Assembly (NCBI GenBank): GCA_902569115.1 | Contig: CACFTI010000006.1 | Location: forward strand, 1-64,000 | From: an uncultured Verrucomicrobiota bacterium | Lineage (GTDB): Bacteria; Verrucomicrobiota; Verrucomicrobiia; Opitutales; Seribacteraceae | DNA length: 64,000 bases | Direction of reading: 5' to 3' | In this document: in pieces, positions 9,184-18,258 of the stretch | How positions within the stretch are numbered: the stretch's first letter is position 1 | Layout: each line of letters starts with the position of its first letter | Made by a program: the position numbers and the translations under genes | The notes under the pieces: model-generated | Told to the model about the DNA's origin: nothing | Seen by the model: only the letters and a program-made list of their open reading frames with translations | Databases searched by the model: none

Positions 9184-9899
9184 TCTGGCAGGACTTCCAT
9201 CAGCAAGCCGACACATAATTCGGGGAATTCGATGCCAACTTTGCACATGGCTTCCAGATTGTCTTGAAAATTCTGCAACGTCTTCAATGTTGCGAGTGGC
9301 AATGGCTTGAGATAGATACCTTCCTCATGAGTGACGCGATAACCAGCATTACGCAACGCCGCACGTAGTGTGTCTAGGCAGAATTGCCGCTTATGGCCAA
9401 GCGCAAGGTCATTGGCGTTGAGGCTATAGATATCATCGATAAGCCCTAATTCCAGACCCATGCGGCGGTTCATCGACTTCGCATTGGGGACAGCCACATA
9501 CATTTTCCCACCCGGCTTCAAGAACTGCCGGTAGCGTTTCAATATCAGATCAGGATCATCGACGTGCTCTAGCACAAAACCCATCACAATCACATCAAAA
9601 GGCTGTGCCGGCGTATAGGTTTCAAAATAATCCAGCACCAATTCACCGGTAAAGTCCGGATTCTTCTGCTTGAATTGATCAATGACCGTGGAAGCCCCAT
9701 CGACGATGACGTGGCGATTGCAAGCCGTGGCGAATAATTCAGCCGTAAATCCATGCCCCAAACCTAACTCCAGCAACGAGTCGGCTAAATTGAAGCGGGA
9801 CAGTATCCTTTTCGGATACCAGTGCAGTATCAGATCGTTCTCAATTTCAGTTGTAGCATTCGGACGATATTCCGAAGCTACTGCATTCAAATCTTCCAT
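9180..9899 (-). CDS. class I SAM-dependent methyltransferase (239 aa)
   Basis: Methyltransferase of the Methyltransf_11/23 type. Motif I is LLELGLGHGFTAELFA (about residues 41-56), followed by the acidic VIVDGAS. The post-motif segment is DVIVMGFVLEHVDDPDLI, and LKPGGKMYVAVPNAKS is motif III. Length is normal. ATG at 9899 follows the WbqC-like gene by 26 bases, and its stop overlaps the SDR gene start (GTGA). It is likely an O- or N-methyltransferase acting on the nucleotide sugar or the finished residue; substrate unknown. Confidence 0.85.
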   Translation of the reverse strand: MEDLNAVASEYRPNATTEIENDLILHWYPKRILSRFNLADSLLELGLGHGFTAELFATACNRHVIVDGASTVIDQFKQKNPDFTGELVLDYFETYTPAQPFDVIVMGFVLEHVDDPDLILKRYRQFLKPGGKMYVAVPNAKSMNRRMGLELGLIDDIYSLNANDLALGHKRQFCLDTLRAALRNAGYRVTHEEGIYLKPLPLATLKTLQNFQDNLEAMCKVGIEFPELCVGLLMEVLPE

Positions 9900-9925
9900 A
9901 TCTTTTTCCTAAGTTAGCCCTAAGT

Positions 9926-10672
9926 CTATCGCGCAATAAAATTGCGCCACGAAACCGATTGTCCAGAGATGTATGATACGCCTTCTTTACCGCAATTCGC
10001 AATAAGATCTAAAGCAGTAACATGAGGAGTAAAGGTTCCGTGCAACTGTGTGTAAGGCGTCAAGCCATAATCAATATAATCAACAGTGAGGCCTTTAGCC
10101 TCAAAAGATGCATGATCTAGATAATTTTTCGCGCCATGTCCAGTTAGATATGAATTCTTACCAAGATGAATACATAAATCTATAAGCCTACTTGAACCAT
10201 TCCCAAGTACATTAGTCTCGGATGACTTCAAAAATTTACGAGAGCTATCAAGACCAAAATATTTAATCAGGCTGGCAGTTGTTGCGATAGATAATTCACC
10301 CAGATATTGATAGTTGTGCGAAAAAACCTCATCTACTAACTCAACCATTTCATCGGCAAAAGGGGCTTTCCGGTAGGCCTGTCGTAATAAATCTCGATGA
10401 CTACGTTTCCAGTTTACTGAATTGTCAATTCTAACCTCATTGATTAGCTGTCCACGACGCAACTCTAAAAGAGGAACAGTCATCCAGCGCATCCCTGCCT
10501 CCATTTTTACTTGCACCCGATTAAAAAATCCGCGCGCAAATTGAACATCATCATAATAAACAAATGTCTCGGACAGTTTCACTTGCTCGATTAGGCCATA
10601 CCAAGGAAAGTACATTGGCTGCGAAATTACCACACAGTTTTTGATAAGAGCGTTTTTTATATTCCCTATCAT
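9926..10672 (-). CDS. WbqC-like family protein (248 aa)
   Basis: Member of the WbqC-like family (PF08889), common in O-antigen and capsule loci and often beside DegT aminotransferases. Its exact chemistry is not firmly established. Recognisable parts are CVVISQPMYFPWYGLIEQV near the N-terminus, FVYYDDVQFARGFFNRVQV, and the C-terminal YLTGHGAKNYLD. It starts at ATG 10672, immediately after the aminotransferase stop at 10673, so the two are almost certainly co-translated. Pairing with an aminotransferase suggests a role in modifying the new amino group (inference). Confidence 0.85.
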   Translation of the reverse strand: MIGNIKNALIKNCVVISQPMYFPWYGLIEQVKLSETFVYYDDVQFARGFFNRVQVKMEAGMRWMTVPLLELRRGQLINEVRIDNSVNWKRSHRDLLRQAYRKAPFADEMVELVDEVFSHNYQYLGELSIATTASLIKYFGLDSSRKFLKSSETNVLGNGSSRLIDLCIHLGKNSYLTGHGAKNYLDHASFEAKGLTVDYIDYGLTPYTQLHGTFTPHVTALDLIANCGKEGVSYISGQSVSWRNFIAR

Positions 10673-11779
10673 CTAGCTGAAAAATCCATAAATTACATTG
10701 CAGACCCTGTCAATTTCATCAGATTTGATATCATCATAACTGGGTAAATTAATCGCTCTTTGCGGAATAGACCAAGCATTTACGTTTTGCTGCTCTGACA
10801 CAAACATATCTAAGCTCGAAAGCGGCCAGAAAAACACTCGAGCATCAATATTTTTTTCCTCAAATGCAGACTGTAGTTTTTCTCGGGAAATATCGGTATC
10901 TGGAGAAAAAACAAGCGTTGGCATCCAGGCACCGTTGATCGTGCCCTCTGGCTCTGGGTTCATCGCAACACCCGGAAGTGCTGCCAAGTTTTCTCGGTAC
11001 TTAGCAAAGATTTCTCTTTTTCGTTGGATCAATGAACCAATTCGCACCATCTGTGCACATCCGATTGCAGCCTGAATGTTGGACATCTTATATTTAAAAC
11101 CAACTTCATCTGCCCAGAACTGTTTTTTTTGGAATCTTGAACGACCATGATTACTCAAAGTAAGTACTTTATCATAAAGGTTTGAATCATTGGTCACAAA
11201 AATTCCGCCTTCTCCCGTAGTTAATGTTTTAGTTCCATGAAAAGAAAATGCTCCAAATGAACCCATAGATCCTGCCCGTTTACCATAATAAATAGATCCA
11301 ATCGCTTCGGCCGCATCTTCAATAATCGGAATGCCATATTTCTCCCCAATCGCTAGCAAACGATCCATGTCACACAAATTACCATAAAGATGAACCGCGA
11401 CGATTGCTTTGGTGTTTGGAGTTATTGCGGCTTCTGCCTTATCGGGATCAATGCACCAGGTGTCCGGCAGGATATCGACAAAAACAGGCTTTGCGCCAAG
11501 ATGAACGATAGGAGCTGCAGTCGCAATCCAATTAGTATCCGCTAAAATAACTTCATCTCCCGGTCCAATTCCAAGTGCTGACATACCCATGTGAAGTGCA
11601 CCGGTACAGCTAGAGGTAGCGACTGCATACTTTACCCCTAAATGCTCCTTAAATAGATTTTCAAATCGTTCAATATATGCATAGCATTGGTCTCCCCATC
11701 CATTTTTTGCAGCATCGGATGCATAATTTACTTCAAGATCAGTTATCGAAGGCTTGGTGTAATAAATACGTGGCTTCAT
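10673..11779 (-). CDS. DegT/DnrJ/EryC1/StrS sugar aminotransferase (368 aa)
   Basis: PLP-dependent aminotransferase that converts a keto-sugar nucleotide into an amino sugar. The PLP lysine is K184 within FSFHGTKTLTTGEGG, and the PLP-phosphate and ring-contacting blocks (SSCTGALHMGMSALG, IPIIEDAAEAIGS) are present. A lysine rather than a histidine at the cofactor position argues for aminotransferase and against the DdhC/RfbH 3-dehydratase that often follows RfbF/RfbG. Perosamine-synthase-like enzymes (4-keto substrate) are the closest type I recognise. It overlaps the C-methyltransferase gene by four bases (ATG 11779). Confidence 0.9.
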   Translation of the reverse strand: MKPRIYYTKPSITDLEVNYASDAAKNGWGDQCYAYIERFENLFKEHLGVKYAVATSSCTGALHMGMSALGIGPGDEVILADTNWIATAAPIVHLGAKPVFVDILPDTWCIDPDKAEAAITPNTKAIVAVHLYGNLCDMDRLLAIGEKYGIPIIEDAAEAIGSIYYGKRAGSMGSFGAFSFHGTKTLTTGEGGIFVTNDSNLYDKVLTLSNHGRSRFQKKQFWADEVGFKYKMSNIQAAIGCAQMVRIGSLIQRKREIFAKYRENLAALPGVAMNPEPEGTINGAWMPTLVFSPDTDISREKLQSAFEEKNIDARVFFWPLSSLDMFVSEQQNVNAWSIPQRAINLPSYDDIKSDEIDRVCNVIYGFFS

Positions 11780-12996
11780 TCGATATTCAGTTTTGGCACA
11801 GCTGTAACAAACTTACAATTTGGAAGACGAAAAGATAGAAGACTTTTAATTTCACCAGAAATATTCCATGGTAAAATTAAAACAAAATCTGGCTTAGACT
11901 TCTCGAGCTCATCAGGATGTAAGATCGGAATATGGCTGCCTGGCATGGATTTATTTTGTTTGGCTGCGGCGGCATCGCAAACATAGGGCAACAGATCGGG
12001 CTTTACGCCTGCATAATTTAAGAGCGTGTTGCCTTTAGCTGCTGCACCGTAAGCAGCGACTTTTTTACCTTCTCTTTTTTGTTGGATCAAAAAGTCAAGT
12101 ATATCATTTTTTACCTTATTAGCTCTGCTTTGAAATTGGCTGTATGTAAAAATATTTGTTAATCCTGCTTCCATCTCCTCTTGTAAAACTCGATCGACTG
12201 AAGCGGTCTGAAGATGTTTAGATTCTTCGTGGCAACCAAATACACGCAAACTTCCTCCGTGGGTTGTCAGTTGTTCAACATCGTAGATCCTTAACCCATG
12301 TTTAGAGAAAATTTGGCTTACTGTGATTAAGGAAAGGTAAGAAAAGTGTTCGTGATAAATGGTATCGAATTGATTTAGTTGAATAAGATGTAGCAAATGC
12401 GGAAATTCAAGTGTGATGGTACCACTAGGTTTTAATGCAGTTTTCAACCCTTTAGTAAAATCGTTAATATCAGGAACATGGGCATAAACATTATTACCCG
12501 TAATCAAATCAGCCTGTTTACCTTCGGCAACCAACTGTTTGGCAAGAGATTCACCAAAGAACTGGCGTAAAACCGGTATTCCCAATGCTTCGGCAGCATT
12601 AGCTGTGCTATCGGTCGGTTCGATGCCAAGGCAGGGAATTTTTGTAGCTACAAAATTTTTTAGTAAATAACCATCATTCGCTGCTACCTCAATTACTAGA
12701 CTTTGCTGATTGAGATGTAATCGCTCTGTCATAGCATCGGTATACTGTTTGGCATGTTGCAACCAGCTAGTTGATGTACTAGAGAAGTAGGCATAATCCG
12801 AACTAAAGAGCTCATCTGCTTGGGCATAGTCTTCGGTTTGCACCAACCAGCAGTGATTACAGACCTTAACTTTTAGAGGGTAGTACTTCTCAGGTTTATT
12901 AAGTTCGGCTTCGGTGAGGTACGCATTAGATGGCGGTGCAAAACCGAGATCAACGAATGTATGCGTCAGCTGTTTTTCGCAGTGGCGGCAATTCAC
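11776..12996 (-). CDS. sugar C-methyltransferase, TylCIII/NovU type (406 aa)
   Basis: SAM-dependent C-methyltransferase for nucleotide-linked deoxysugars. It has the family's three-part layout. A zinc-binding N-terminal domain carries two CxxC pairs (C3/C6 and C46/C49). A central SAM domain contains VIEVAANDGYLLKNF (about residue 100-114). A C-terminal domain contains VAAYGAAAKGNTLLNY and PDFVLILPWNI. The segment IYHEHFSYLSLITV is also typical. Such enzymes form branched sugars by methylating next to a keto group. The start is GTG 12996 in a GTGA overlap with the 3,5-epimerase gene. Confidence 0.9.
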   Translation of the reverse strand: MNCRHCEKQLTHTFVDLGFAPPSNAYLTEAELNKPEKYYPLKVKVCNHCWLVQTEDYAQADELFSSDYAYFSSTSTSWLQHAKQYTDAMTERLHLNQQSLVIEVAANDGYLLKNFVATKIPCLGIEPTDSTANAAEALGIPVLRQFFGESLAKQLVAEGKQADLITGNNVYAHVPDINDFTKGLKTALKPSGTITLEFPHLLHLIQLNQFDTIYHEHFSYLSLITVSQIFSKHGLRIYDVEQLTTHGGSLRVFGCHEESKHLQTASVDRVLQEEMEAGLTNIFTYSQFQSRANKVKNDILDFLIQQKREGKKVAAYGAAAKGNTLLNYAGVKPDLLPYVCDAAAAKQNKSMPGSHIPILHPDELEKSKPDFVLILPWNISGEIKSLLSFRLPNCKFVTAVPKLNIE

Positions 12997-13553
12997 ACTG
13001 AAAGTCCTGAAAAATCTGAATCTAGCATCGCGTGTTGTTTGTCACGTAAAGAAAGTTCTGTAATTGACAGTGGCCAATCAATAGCAAGAAGAGGGTCTAG
13101 TGCATTAAGTGCTGCTTCCGAATCAGGTGCATAAGCAGCGGTATGGAAATAGATTAATTCGCAATTATCAGTAAGTGTTTGAAACCCATGGGCAAAACCT
13201 TCGGGTATACAAAAGGTACGGTAATTATTTTCACTCAAGACTTCTCCGTGCAAATGCAGAAATGTGGGCGAACCCTCACGCAGATCAACAGCCACATCAT
13301 ATATTTCGCCACGTACGCAGGAAACCAGCTTCATTTCGGCATGCGGCGGTTGTTGATAATGCATGCCTCGAACTGTGCCTACTTTTGAAGTCATTGTATG
13401 ATTAATTTGCACAATACTTCGACTGCCTATGAGGTTTCCCAACTCATCAATGCAAAAGAGGCGCTCAAGATAGCCACGATCATCACCGATAGGTTGACGT
13501 TGTATGATCTGTAAGCCTTCAATGGATGTATCCTCGATGGTGAAACGGCTCAT
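12993..13553 (-). CDS. rfbC: RmlC-like nucleotide-sugar 3,5-epimerase (186 aa)
   Basis: Cupin of the dTDP-4-dehydrorhamnose 3,5-epimerase family. The catalytic His segment RGMHYQQPPHAEMK, the strand GEIYDVAVDLREGSPTF and the IPEGFAHGFQTL block are all present at normal length. Because it lies between CDP-sugar genes, its substrate here is probably CDP-4-keto-6-deoxyglucose or a derivative rather than the dTDP sugar. The symbol marks the family only. It starts at ATG 13553 and shares four bases with rfbG upstream and with the C-methyltransferase gene downstream. Confidence 0.88.
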   Translation of the reverse strand: MSRFTIEDTSIEGLQIIQRQPIGDDRGYLERLFCIDELGNLIGSRSIVQINHTMTSKVGTVRGMHYQQPPHAEMKLVSCVRGEIYDVAVDLREGSPTFLHLHGEVLSENNYRTFCIPEGFAHGFQTLTDNCELIYFHTAAYAPDSEAALNALDPLLAIDWPLSITELSLRDKQHAMLDSDFSGLSV

Positions 13554-14608
13554 TTATTGGTATAAGCCTGTATTTGTGACCTTGTGAAAGCTGCCATATC
13601 ATCACACTTTCGCCACGCTTGATGCCACTCCAAAGTTTTGTTTAGTGCCGTCTCAAGATTCCAACGCGGTTTCCATCCTAGCTTGGTTTTCGCTTTACTG
13701 CTATCGAGCTTTAAAAATCCCGCCTCATGTGGCTGTGGTGCATTCTCGGTTTGCCATTTCGCACCAGGGGTACGGTCGCAAAGTTGATTAACAATCCAGC
13801 TGACGGACTTAGCATCATCTTCATTCGGGCCAAAATTCCAGGCTTCGGCGAATGGGTTACCTTCGCGGTAGAGTTTTTCTGCAAGCATCAGATAACCAGA
13901 AAGTGGCTCGAGCACATGCTGCCAAGGACGAATTGCATTTGGTGAGCGAATAGTTAGTGATTTCCCATTATCAAGTGTACGAAGAAAATCAGGAATCAAT
14001 CTGTCTGCTGCCCAGTCGCCACCGCCGATGACATTGCCTGCACGAACGCTGGCTAGGTTCATATTAGCGTCGGCCAGAAAGGAGTCCCGGTAAGCAGCTG
14101 CGGTAATCTCAGCACATGCTTTGCTAGCTGAATAGGGATCATGCCCGCCTAAGCGATCATTCTCTCGATAAGGCCATGTCCATTCTTTATTTTCATAGCA
14201 TTTATCGGTGGTAATATTTACGATAGCCTTGATTGAGGGAACAGAACGGCAAGCCTCCATCACATTGGCTGTTCCAATAACATTGGTCTCAAGAGTAGCA
14301 AGAGGAGAGTCATACGATTCCCTAACCAAGGGCTGGGCTGCAAGATGAAAAACAACTTCAGGTGATGTTTGATCAAGAGCTTTATGCAATTGTTTAATAT
14401 CAAGTATATTCCCAATTCCAGAGGATTCTAAATGCTTTTCTAAATTGCATACTGTAAAGAAATTAGGGGTTGTCGGAGGTTCCAGTGAATAGCCATGTAC
14501 TTTCGCTCCCATTTGAGAAAGCCAAAAGGATAGCCAGCCTCCCTTAAATCCTGTATGGCCAGTTATAAAAACAGAACAATCAGACCAAAAATTATGATCA
14601 ATTACCAT
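13550..14608 (-). CDS. rfbG: CDP-glucose 4,6-dehydratase (352 aa)
   Basis: Extended SDR enzyme producing CDP-4-keto-6-deoxyglucose from CDP-glucose with bound NAD. The family-specific nucleotide-binding start [18 protein letters not shown] is present, together with [14 protein letters not shown] and the catalytic YSASKACAE. The long C-terminal sugar domain ends LEWHQAWR, as usual for RfbG. I chose ATG 14608 (MVIDHNFW) over the TTG three codons upstream. It overlaps the rfbF stop by seven bases. Together with the cytidylyltransferase it defines a CDP-6-deoxyhexose pathway. Confidence 0.93.
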   Translation of the reverse strand: MVIDHNFWSDCSVFITGHTGFKGGWLSFWLSQMGAKVHGYSLEPPTTPNFFTVCNLEKHLESSGIGNILDIKQLHKALDQTSPEVVFHLAAQPLVRESYDSPLATLETNVIGTANVMEACRSVPSIKAIVNITTDKCYENKEWTWPYRENDRLGGHDPYSASKACAEITAAAYRDSFLADANMNLASVRAGNVIGGGDWAADRLIPDFLRTLDNGKSLTIRSPNAIRPWQHVLEPLSGYLMLAEKLYREGNPFAEAWNFGPNEDDAKSVSWIVNQLCDRTPGAKWQTENAPQPHEAGFLKLDSSKAKTKLGWKPRWNLETALNKTLEWHQAWRKCDDMAAFTRSQIQAYTNK

Positions 14609-15375
14609 GTTTTCCAAGGAGCTTTTCCTTTAAGCCAAAGGTCATTTAGTAATGTTTTTTCTCTGAGCGTGTCCATCGGTTGCCAAAATCCATCGTGCTT
14701 AAATGAAGCAAGTTGATTTTGCTTAGCTAAGGTAGTCAAAGGATGGCCTTCCCAACTAACATTATCGCTCTCAATTAAATCGATTGTTTTGGGGCTAAGA
14801 ACGAAAAAACCCCCATTAATCCAACTTCTTTCGCCTTCAGTTTTTTCCTGAAATTCATTGACCATATCCATTGAATCCAATTTCAATGCCCCATAACGAC
14901 CTGGTGGTCGTACAGCCGTTAATGTAGCTAATTTACCATGAGATTTGTGATACTTTATTAATTCCGTGATATCTACATCTGAAACCCCATCCCCGTAGGT
15001 AAAACAGAAATTTTCTTCATCCTTGAGGTATTCAGTCACTCTCCTTAATCGGCCACCAGTTAAAGTATTATCACCAGTATCAACTAAAGTTACACTCCAT
15101 GGCTCAGTCCTTTTACGATGAATTTCCATTTCATTATTTTGCATATCAAATGTCACATCCGACATGTGAAGAAAATAGTTAGCAAAATATTCCTTGATTA
15201 AATAACCTTTGTATCCACAACAAATAACAAAATTATTTACTCCATGAGAGGAATATATCTTCATAATATGCCATAGAATTGGACGGCCACCTATCTCAAC
15301 CATTGGTTTAGGTTTAAGGTCAGTTTCTTCAGATAATCGGGTGCCTAAACCCCCTGCTAGTAATACAGCTTTCAA
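14602..15375 (-). CDS. rfbF: glucose-1-phosphate cytidylyltransferase (257 aa)
   Basis: Makes CDP-glucose from glucose-1-phosphate and CTP, the first step of CDP-deoxysugar synthesis. The signature [16 protein letters not shown] with [17 protein letters not shown] at the N-terminus is diagnostic, as are [14 protein letters not shown] and [13 protein letters not shown]. Length is normal. The start is TTG at 15375, since an in-frame stop lies just upstream. It is the first gene after an 800-base stretch without clear genes, so a promoter for the CDP-sugar module probably lies there, though I could not pin one down. Confidence 0.94.
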   Translation of the reverse strand: MKAVLLAGGLGTRLSEETDLKPKPMVEIGGRPILWHIMKIYSSHGVNNFVICCGYKGYLIKEYFANYFLHMSDVTFDMQNNEMEIHRKRTEPWSVTLVDTGDNTLTGGRLRRVTEYLKDEENFCFTYGDGVSDVDITELIKYHKSHGKLATLTAVRPPGRYGALKLDSMDMVNEFQEKTEGERSWINGGFFVLSPKTIDLIESDNVSWEGHPLTTLAKQNQLASFKHDGFWQPMDTLREKTLLNDLWLKGKAPWKTW

Positions 15376-16174
15376 TTAATTTTAAACTTTAGGGATTGAA
15401 TCTTACATTTATAATGGAAGTATTTTGGAGGCAATTGGAGCATTTTTTAATGTAATTGAAATACAACCGATTTTTTAAACTAATAAGCACAAAAAAACCA
15501 TTTAAATCGTCATGTTATAAAACATAAAGTTAGTTTCTTCATTAGGAGCGTTTTGTTAAACTTTCCGTAGCTATTGTCGTTTATATCTTAGTGCTCGATG
15601 ATGCCCTTTAAAAGTCTTTTAAATTAATATTTACCAAAGAATATTTTAACTACTTACGAATAAAGGTTTGGAATGGGCATATAGGAAAAGATTTAATTTT
15701 TAAGCAAGTCTTCCAAAGTCTCGTGCTTTTAAGATTAGATTCAAACATTTACGAAGGCTTTCCAACTTTGTTTTTATGAATATGGACTTCATTTGGAAAC
15801 GGCAGTCTTTTTTTTGACTAAGAATCTCTTTCTTCGCTGATCTAGCATTTTATTTCAGGCGGTGATAAAATCCGTCCTCGAATACATCAACGGAACAAAG
15901 AGCATTCCAAATAAGTGGTCTTGTTGTAGATAAATCTTTTTAGCGTTGCACAAAATTAGAAATTAGAAAGATAATTAATTACCTATTCCATTTTCTTGGA
16001 ATATACTGATATGCGACCAGCAATGGATTCTGCGAGTTGCTAAACTTAGGTATGAATGGCAATATTAATACTTTCGATAATAGGATATATATCATTGGTG
16101 ATAGTGGAAACGTAAAGTTTCGAATCTTAAAAAAAAATGATTTTTTGAATACCTTAATCACTGCTAAAATTTCA
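15376..16174. other. 800-base stretch without a convincing gene
   Basis: AT-rich DNA between kdsD and rfbF. Short minus-strand frames exist. One is a 60-codon frame 15979-16161 that opens with GTG 13 bases after the kdsD stop and encodes a hydrophobic, Phe/Leu-rich peptide. Another is a ~30-codon frame around 15720-15800 ending LILKARDFGRLA. Neither resembles a family I know. The stretch may hold decayed remains of a polysaccharide or mobile gene plus the promoter of rfbF. I saw no intact transposase and no terminal inverted repeats. Confidence 0.5.
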
Positions 16175-17137
16175 TCAAACCAGTCCAGCTCTTACTAAAT
16201 CGTGAATATGAAGAATTCCGACAATAATTTCTTCCTCATTTTTTACGATCAAAGTACTTATTTGATTTTCATTCATCAATTTAAGAGCATCAACTGCGTA
16301 TATCTCGTGACCTATTGTAAGGGGATTTTTTGTAGCTATCTCAAGTGCAGACTTACTTAGTAAATTTTTCATATGTCTACGCAGATCACCATCAGTTATA
16401 ATTCCAACAACTTTTTTTTCTTTGCAAACTATGGCCACTCCAAAACTTTTAGATGTCATCTCCAGCAAAACATCCTCCATCAAATCATCCCCTGCAACTA
16501 TTGGAAGTTGCTCACCCGTATGCATGAGATCCTTGGCACGCAGCAATTGAACTCCAAGCGTTCCACCTGGATGAAAAACACTGTAATCAGACTTATTGAA
16601 CTTTCTTTGCTCCATTAAACTCACTGCAATTGCATCACCTATGGCAAGAGTAAGAATAGCAGATGTAGTCGGAGCTAAACCAATTGGACACACTTCATCA
16701 CTTTGCGGAATACTAAGTTTAAAATTTGCCGCCTTCATTAATGTACTTTCCTGATTTGAGGAAATAGCAGCCATCTGAATAGAAGATTTTTTTATGAAAT
16801 TTAAAATATCATAAAATTCAGAAGCTTCTCCTGAATTGGATATAAGTAAACATATATCTTCCTTTTGAATCATTCCGAGGTCACCGTGACTGGCTTCAGT
16901 TGGGTGAATAAAAAAGCCAGGTGTGCCAGTACTTGCCAACGTTGAAGCAATCTTTTTTCCAATATGACCTGACTTCCCCACTCCGGAAACAACTACCCGG
17001 CCTTTATTCTCCATAACTCTAAGAATAAAACCAGGAAGATCTTGAGGAAGATTAGTAGCCAATAGATCAATAGACTTTGATTCTGATTTTAAAGCTTTTT
17101 GAGCTGATAATCTAATTTGATCTTCGATCGATTTCAT
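16175..17137 (-). CDS. kdsD: arabinose-5-phosphate isomerase, KpsF/GutQ/KdsD family (320 aa)
   Basis: Interconverts ribulose-5-phosphate and arabinose-5-phosphate, the first step toward Kdo. The N-terminal SIS domain (about residues 30-165) has VVVSGVGKSGHIGKKIA, the HPTEASHGDLGMI block and LLISNSGEASEF. Two C-terminal CBS domains follow (about 205-260 and 270-320), the full-length KdsD layout. The start ATG 17137 overlaps the aminotransferase stop by one base. No other Kdo genes are in the window. A second copy in a capsule locus (KpsF role) would fit, but whether it is the only copy cannot be judged here. Confidence 0.92.
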   Translation of the reverse strand: MKSIEDQIRLSAQKALKSESKSIDLLATNLPQDLPGFILRVMENKGRVVVSGVGKSGHIGKKIASTLASTGTPGFFIHPTEASHGDLGMIQKEDICLLISNSGEASEFYDILNFIKKSSIQMAAISSNQESTLMKAANFKLSIPQSDEVCPIGLAPTTSAILTLAIGDAIAVSLMEQRKFNKSDYSVFHPGGTLGVQLLRAKDLMHTGEQLPIVAGDDLMEDVLLEMTSKSFGVAIVCKEKKVVGIITDGDLRRHMKNLLSKSALEIATKNPLTIGHEIYAVDALKLMNENQISTLIVKNEEEIIVGILHIHDLVRAGLV

Positions 17138-18234
17138 TATTCAAACATTTCCAATATTGAATCAATGACTTCATTTTGCTCACTTTTCTTTAGATAAGGA
17201 CTCATGGGCAAACTGAGACATTGATTTGCCACTTGTTCAGCTACAGGAAAATTAGCTGCTTGGTGGCCAAGGTTCTTGAATACAGGTTGAAGATGAAGAG
17301 GGACTGAGTAATAGGAAACTGATGGGATCTCTTTTTCTTTGAGAGATTGTTTAATCTGTTCTCTCTGCTCTGAAAGGATTGTATACTGGGCATAGACCGA
17401 GGTGTTATGCTCTCCGATACTCGGGGTTTCCAAACCACCAAGATGGGCTAAGCCTTCCGAGTAAGTTTGGCCAAGATTCTCCCGCTTCTGGACTTCATCG
17501 GGAAACAGTTCCAGGATTTCTAAAAGGATGGCTGCCTGGATGGTATCCATTCGTCCATTAATTCCTAAAATAGGATGGTGGTGCTTGCGTTCCTGTCCAT
17601 GTACACGAATCCAACGGAACTTTTCGGCCAGTTCATCATTGTTAGTGAATAAGGCACCCCCATCACCATAACAGCCAAGTGGTTTTGATGGGAAAAAGGA
17701 TGTACTGCCGATGGTTGATAAATTACAGGATTTTTGACCTTTGTATGTCGCACCAAAGCTTTGTGCAGCATCTTCAATAACAGGTAAGTTGTATTTTTTT
17801 GCAATCTCGTTGATAACATCCATATCCGGGCACTGACCATAGATGGAGACAGTTATGATTGCTTTGGTCTTATCGGTTATATCAGCCTCCAATAGACTCT
17901 CATCCATGTTCCACGTATCTGGACGAATATCCACAAACACAGGTTTTGCCCCAAGAAGTGAAATGACCTCTGCTGTTGAGATCCATGTATAGGGAACCGT
18001 GATAACCTCATCCCCTGCCCCAATGCCCAATGCCATTAAAGCAATAAGCAAAGAATCGGTACCGCTGGATACGGTTACGCAATGTTTGGTGCTGGTGTAT
18101 TGAGCCAGTTTTTCTTCCACCTCTCGGACTTCCGGACCCAAGATAAATTGGCCATGTTCCATCACCTTTTGAATCCGGGCATTAATCTTGTCTCCAATTA
18201 GTTGATGTCTGGATTTAAGATCAATGTATTGCAT
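17137..18234 (-). CDS. wbpE: UDP-3-keto-GlcNAcA aminotransferase, WbpE/WlbC type (365 aa)
   Basis: DegT-family PLP aminotransferase, predicted to aminate C3 of UDP-2-acetamido-2-deoxy-3-keto-glucuronate. The start MQYIDLKSRHQLIGDKI, the PLP segment FFPSKPLGCYGDGGALF (lysine K184), VEEDAAQ-like VIEDAAQSFGATYKG and HHHPILGINGRMDTIQA match the WbpE/WlbC group closely. It starts at ATG 18234. The partner dehydrogenase, oxidase and acetyltransferase genes lie just upstream (19246-23154), with gmd inserted between. Its substrate is inferred from those partners. Confidence 0.88.
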   Translation of the reverse strand: MQYIDLKSRHQLIGDKINARIQKVMEHGQFILGPEVREVEEKLAQYTSTKHCVTVSSGTDSLLIALMALGIGAGDEVITVPYTWISTAEVISLLGAKPVFVDIRPDTWNMDESLLEADITDKTKAIITVSIYGQCPDMDVINEIAKKYNLPVIEDAAQSFGATYKGQKSCNLSTIGSTSFFPSKPLGCYGDGGALFTNNDELAEKFRWIRVHGQERKHHHPILGINGRMDTIQAAILLEILELFPDEVQKRENLGQTYSEGLAHLGGLETPSIGEHNTSVYAQYTILSEQREQIKQSLKEKEIPSVSYYSVPLHLQPVFKNLGHQAANFPVAEQVANQCLSLPMSPYLKKSEQNEVIDSILEMFE

Positions 18235-18258
18235 AACTTATATTTAAGATTTTCAAGG

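Noticed and set aside
10673-11779. CDP-4-keto-6-deoxyglucose 3-dehydratase (DdhC/RfbH), expected after RfbF/RfbG
   Set aside because: The cofactor position carries Lys (K184 in FHGTKTL), not the His found in DdhC; called an aminotransferase.
15979-16161. 60-codon minus-strand frame just after kdsD
   Set aside because: GTG start, no recognisable family, low-complexity Phe/Leu/Ile sequence in AT-rich DNA; described within the gap entry instead of as a gene.
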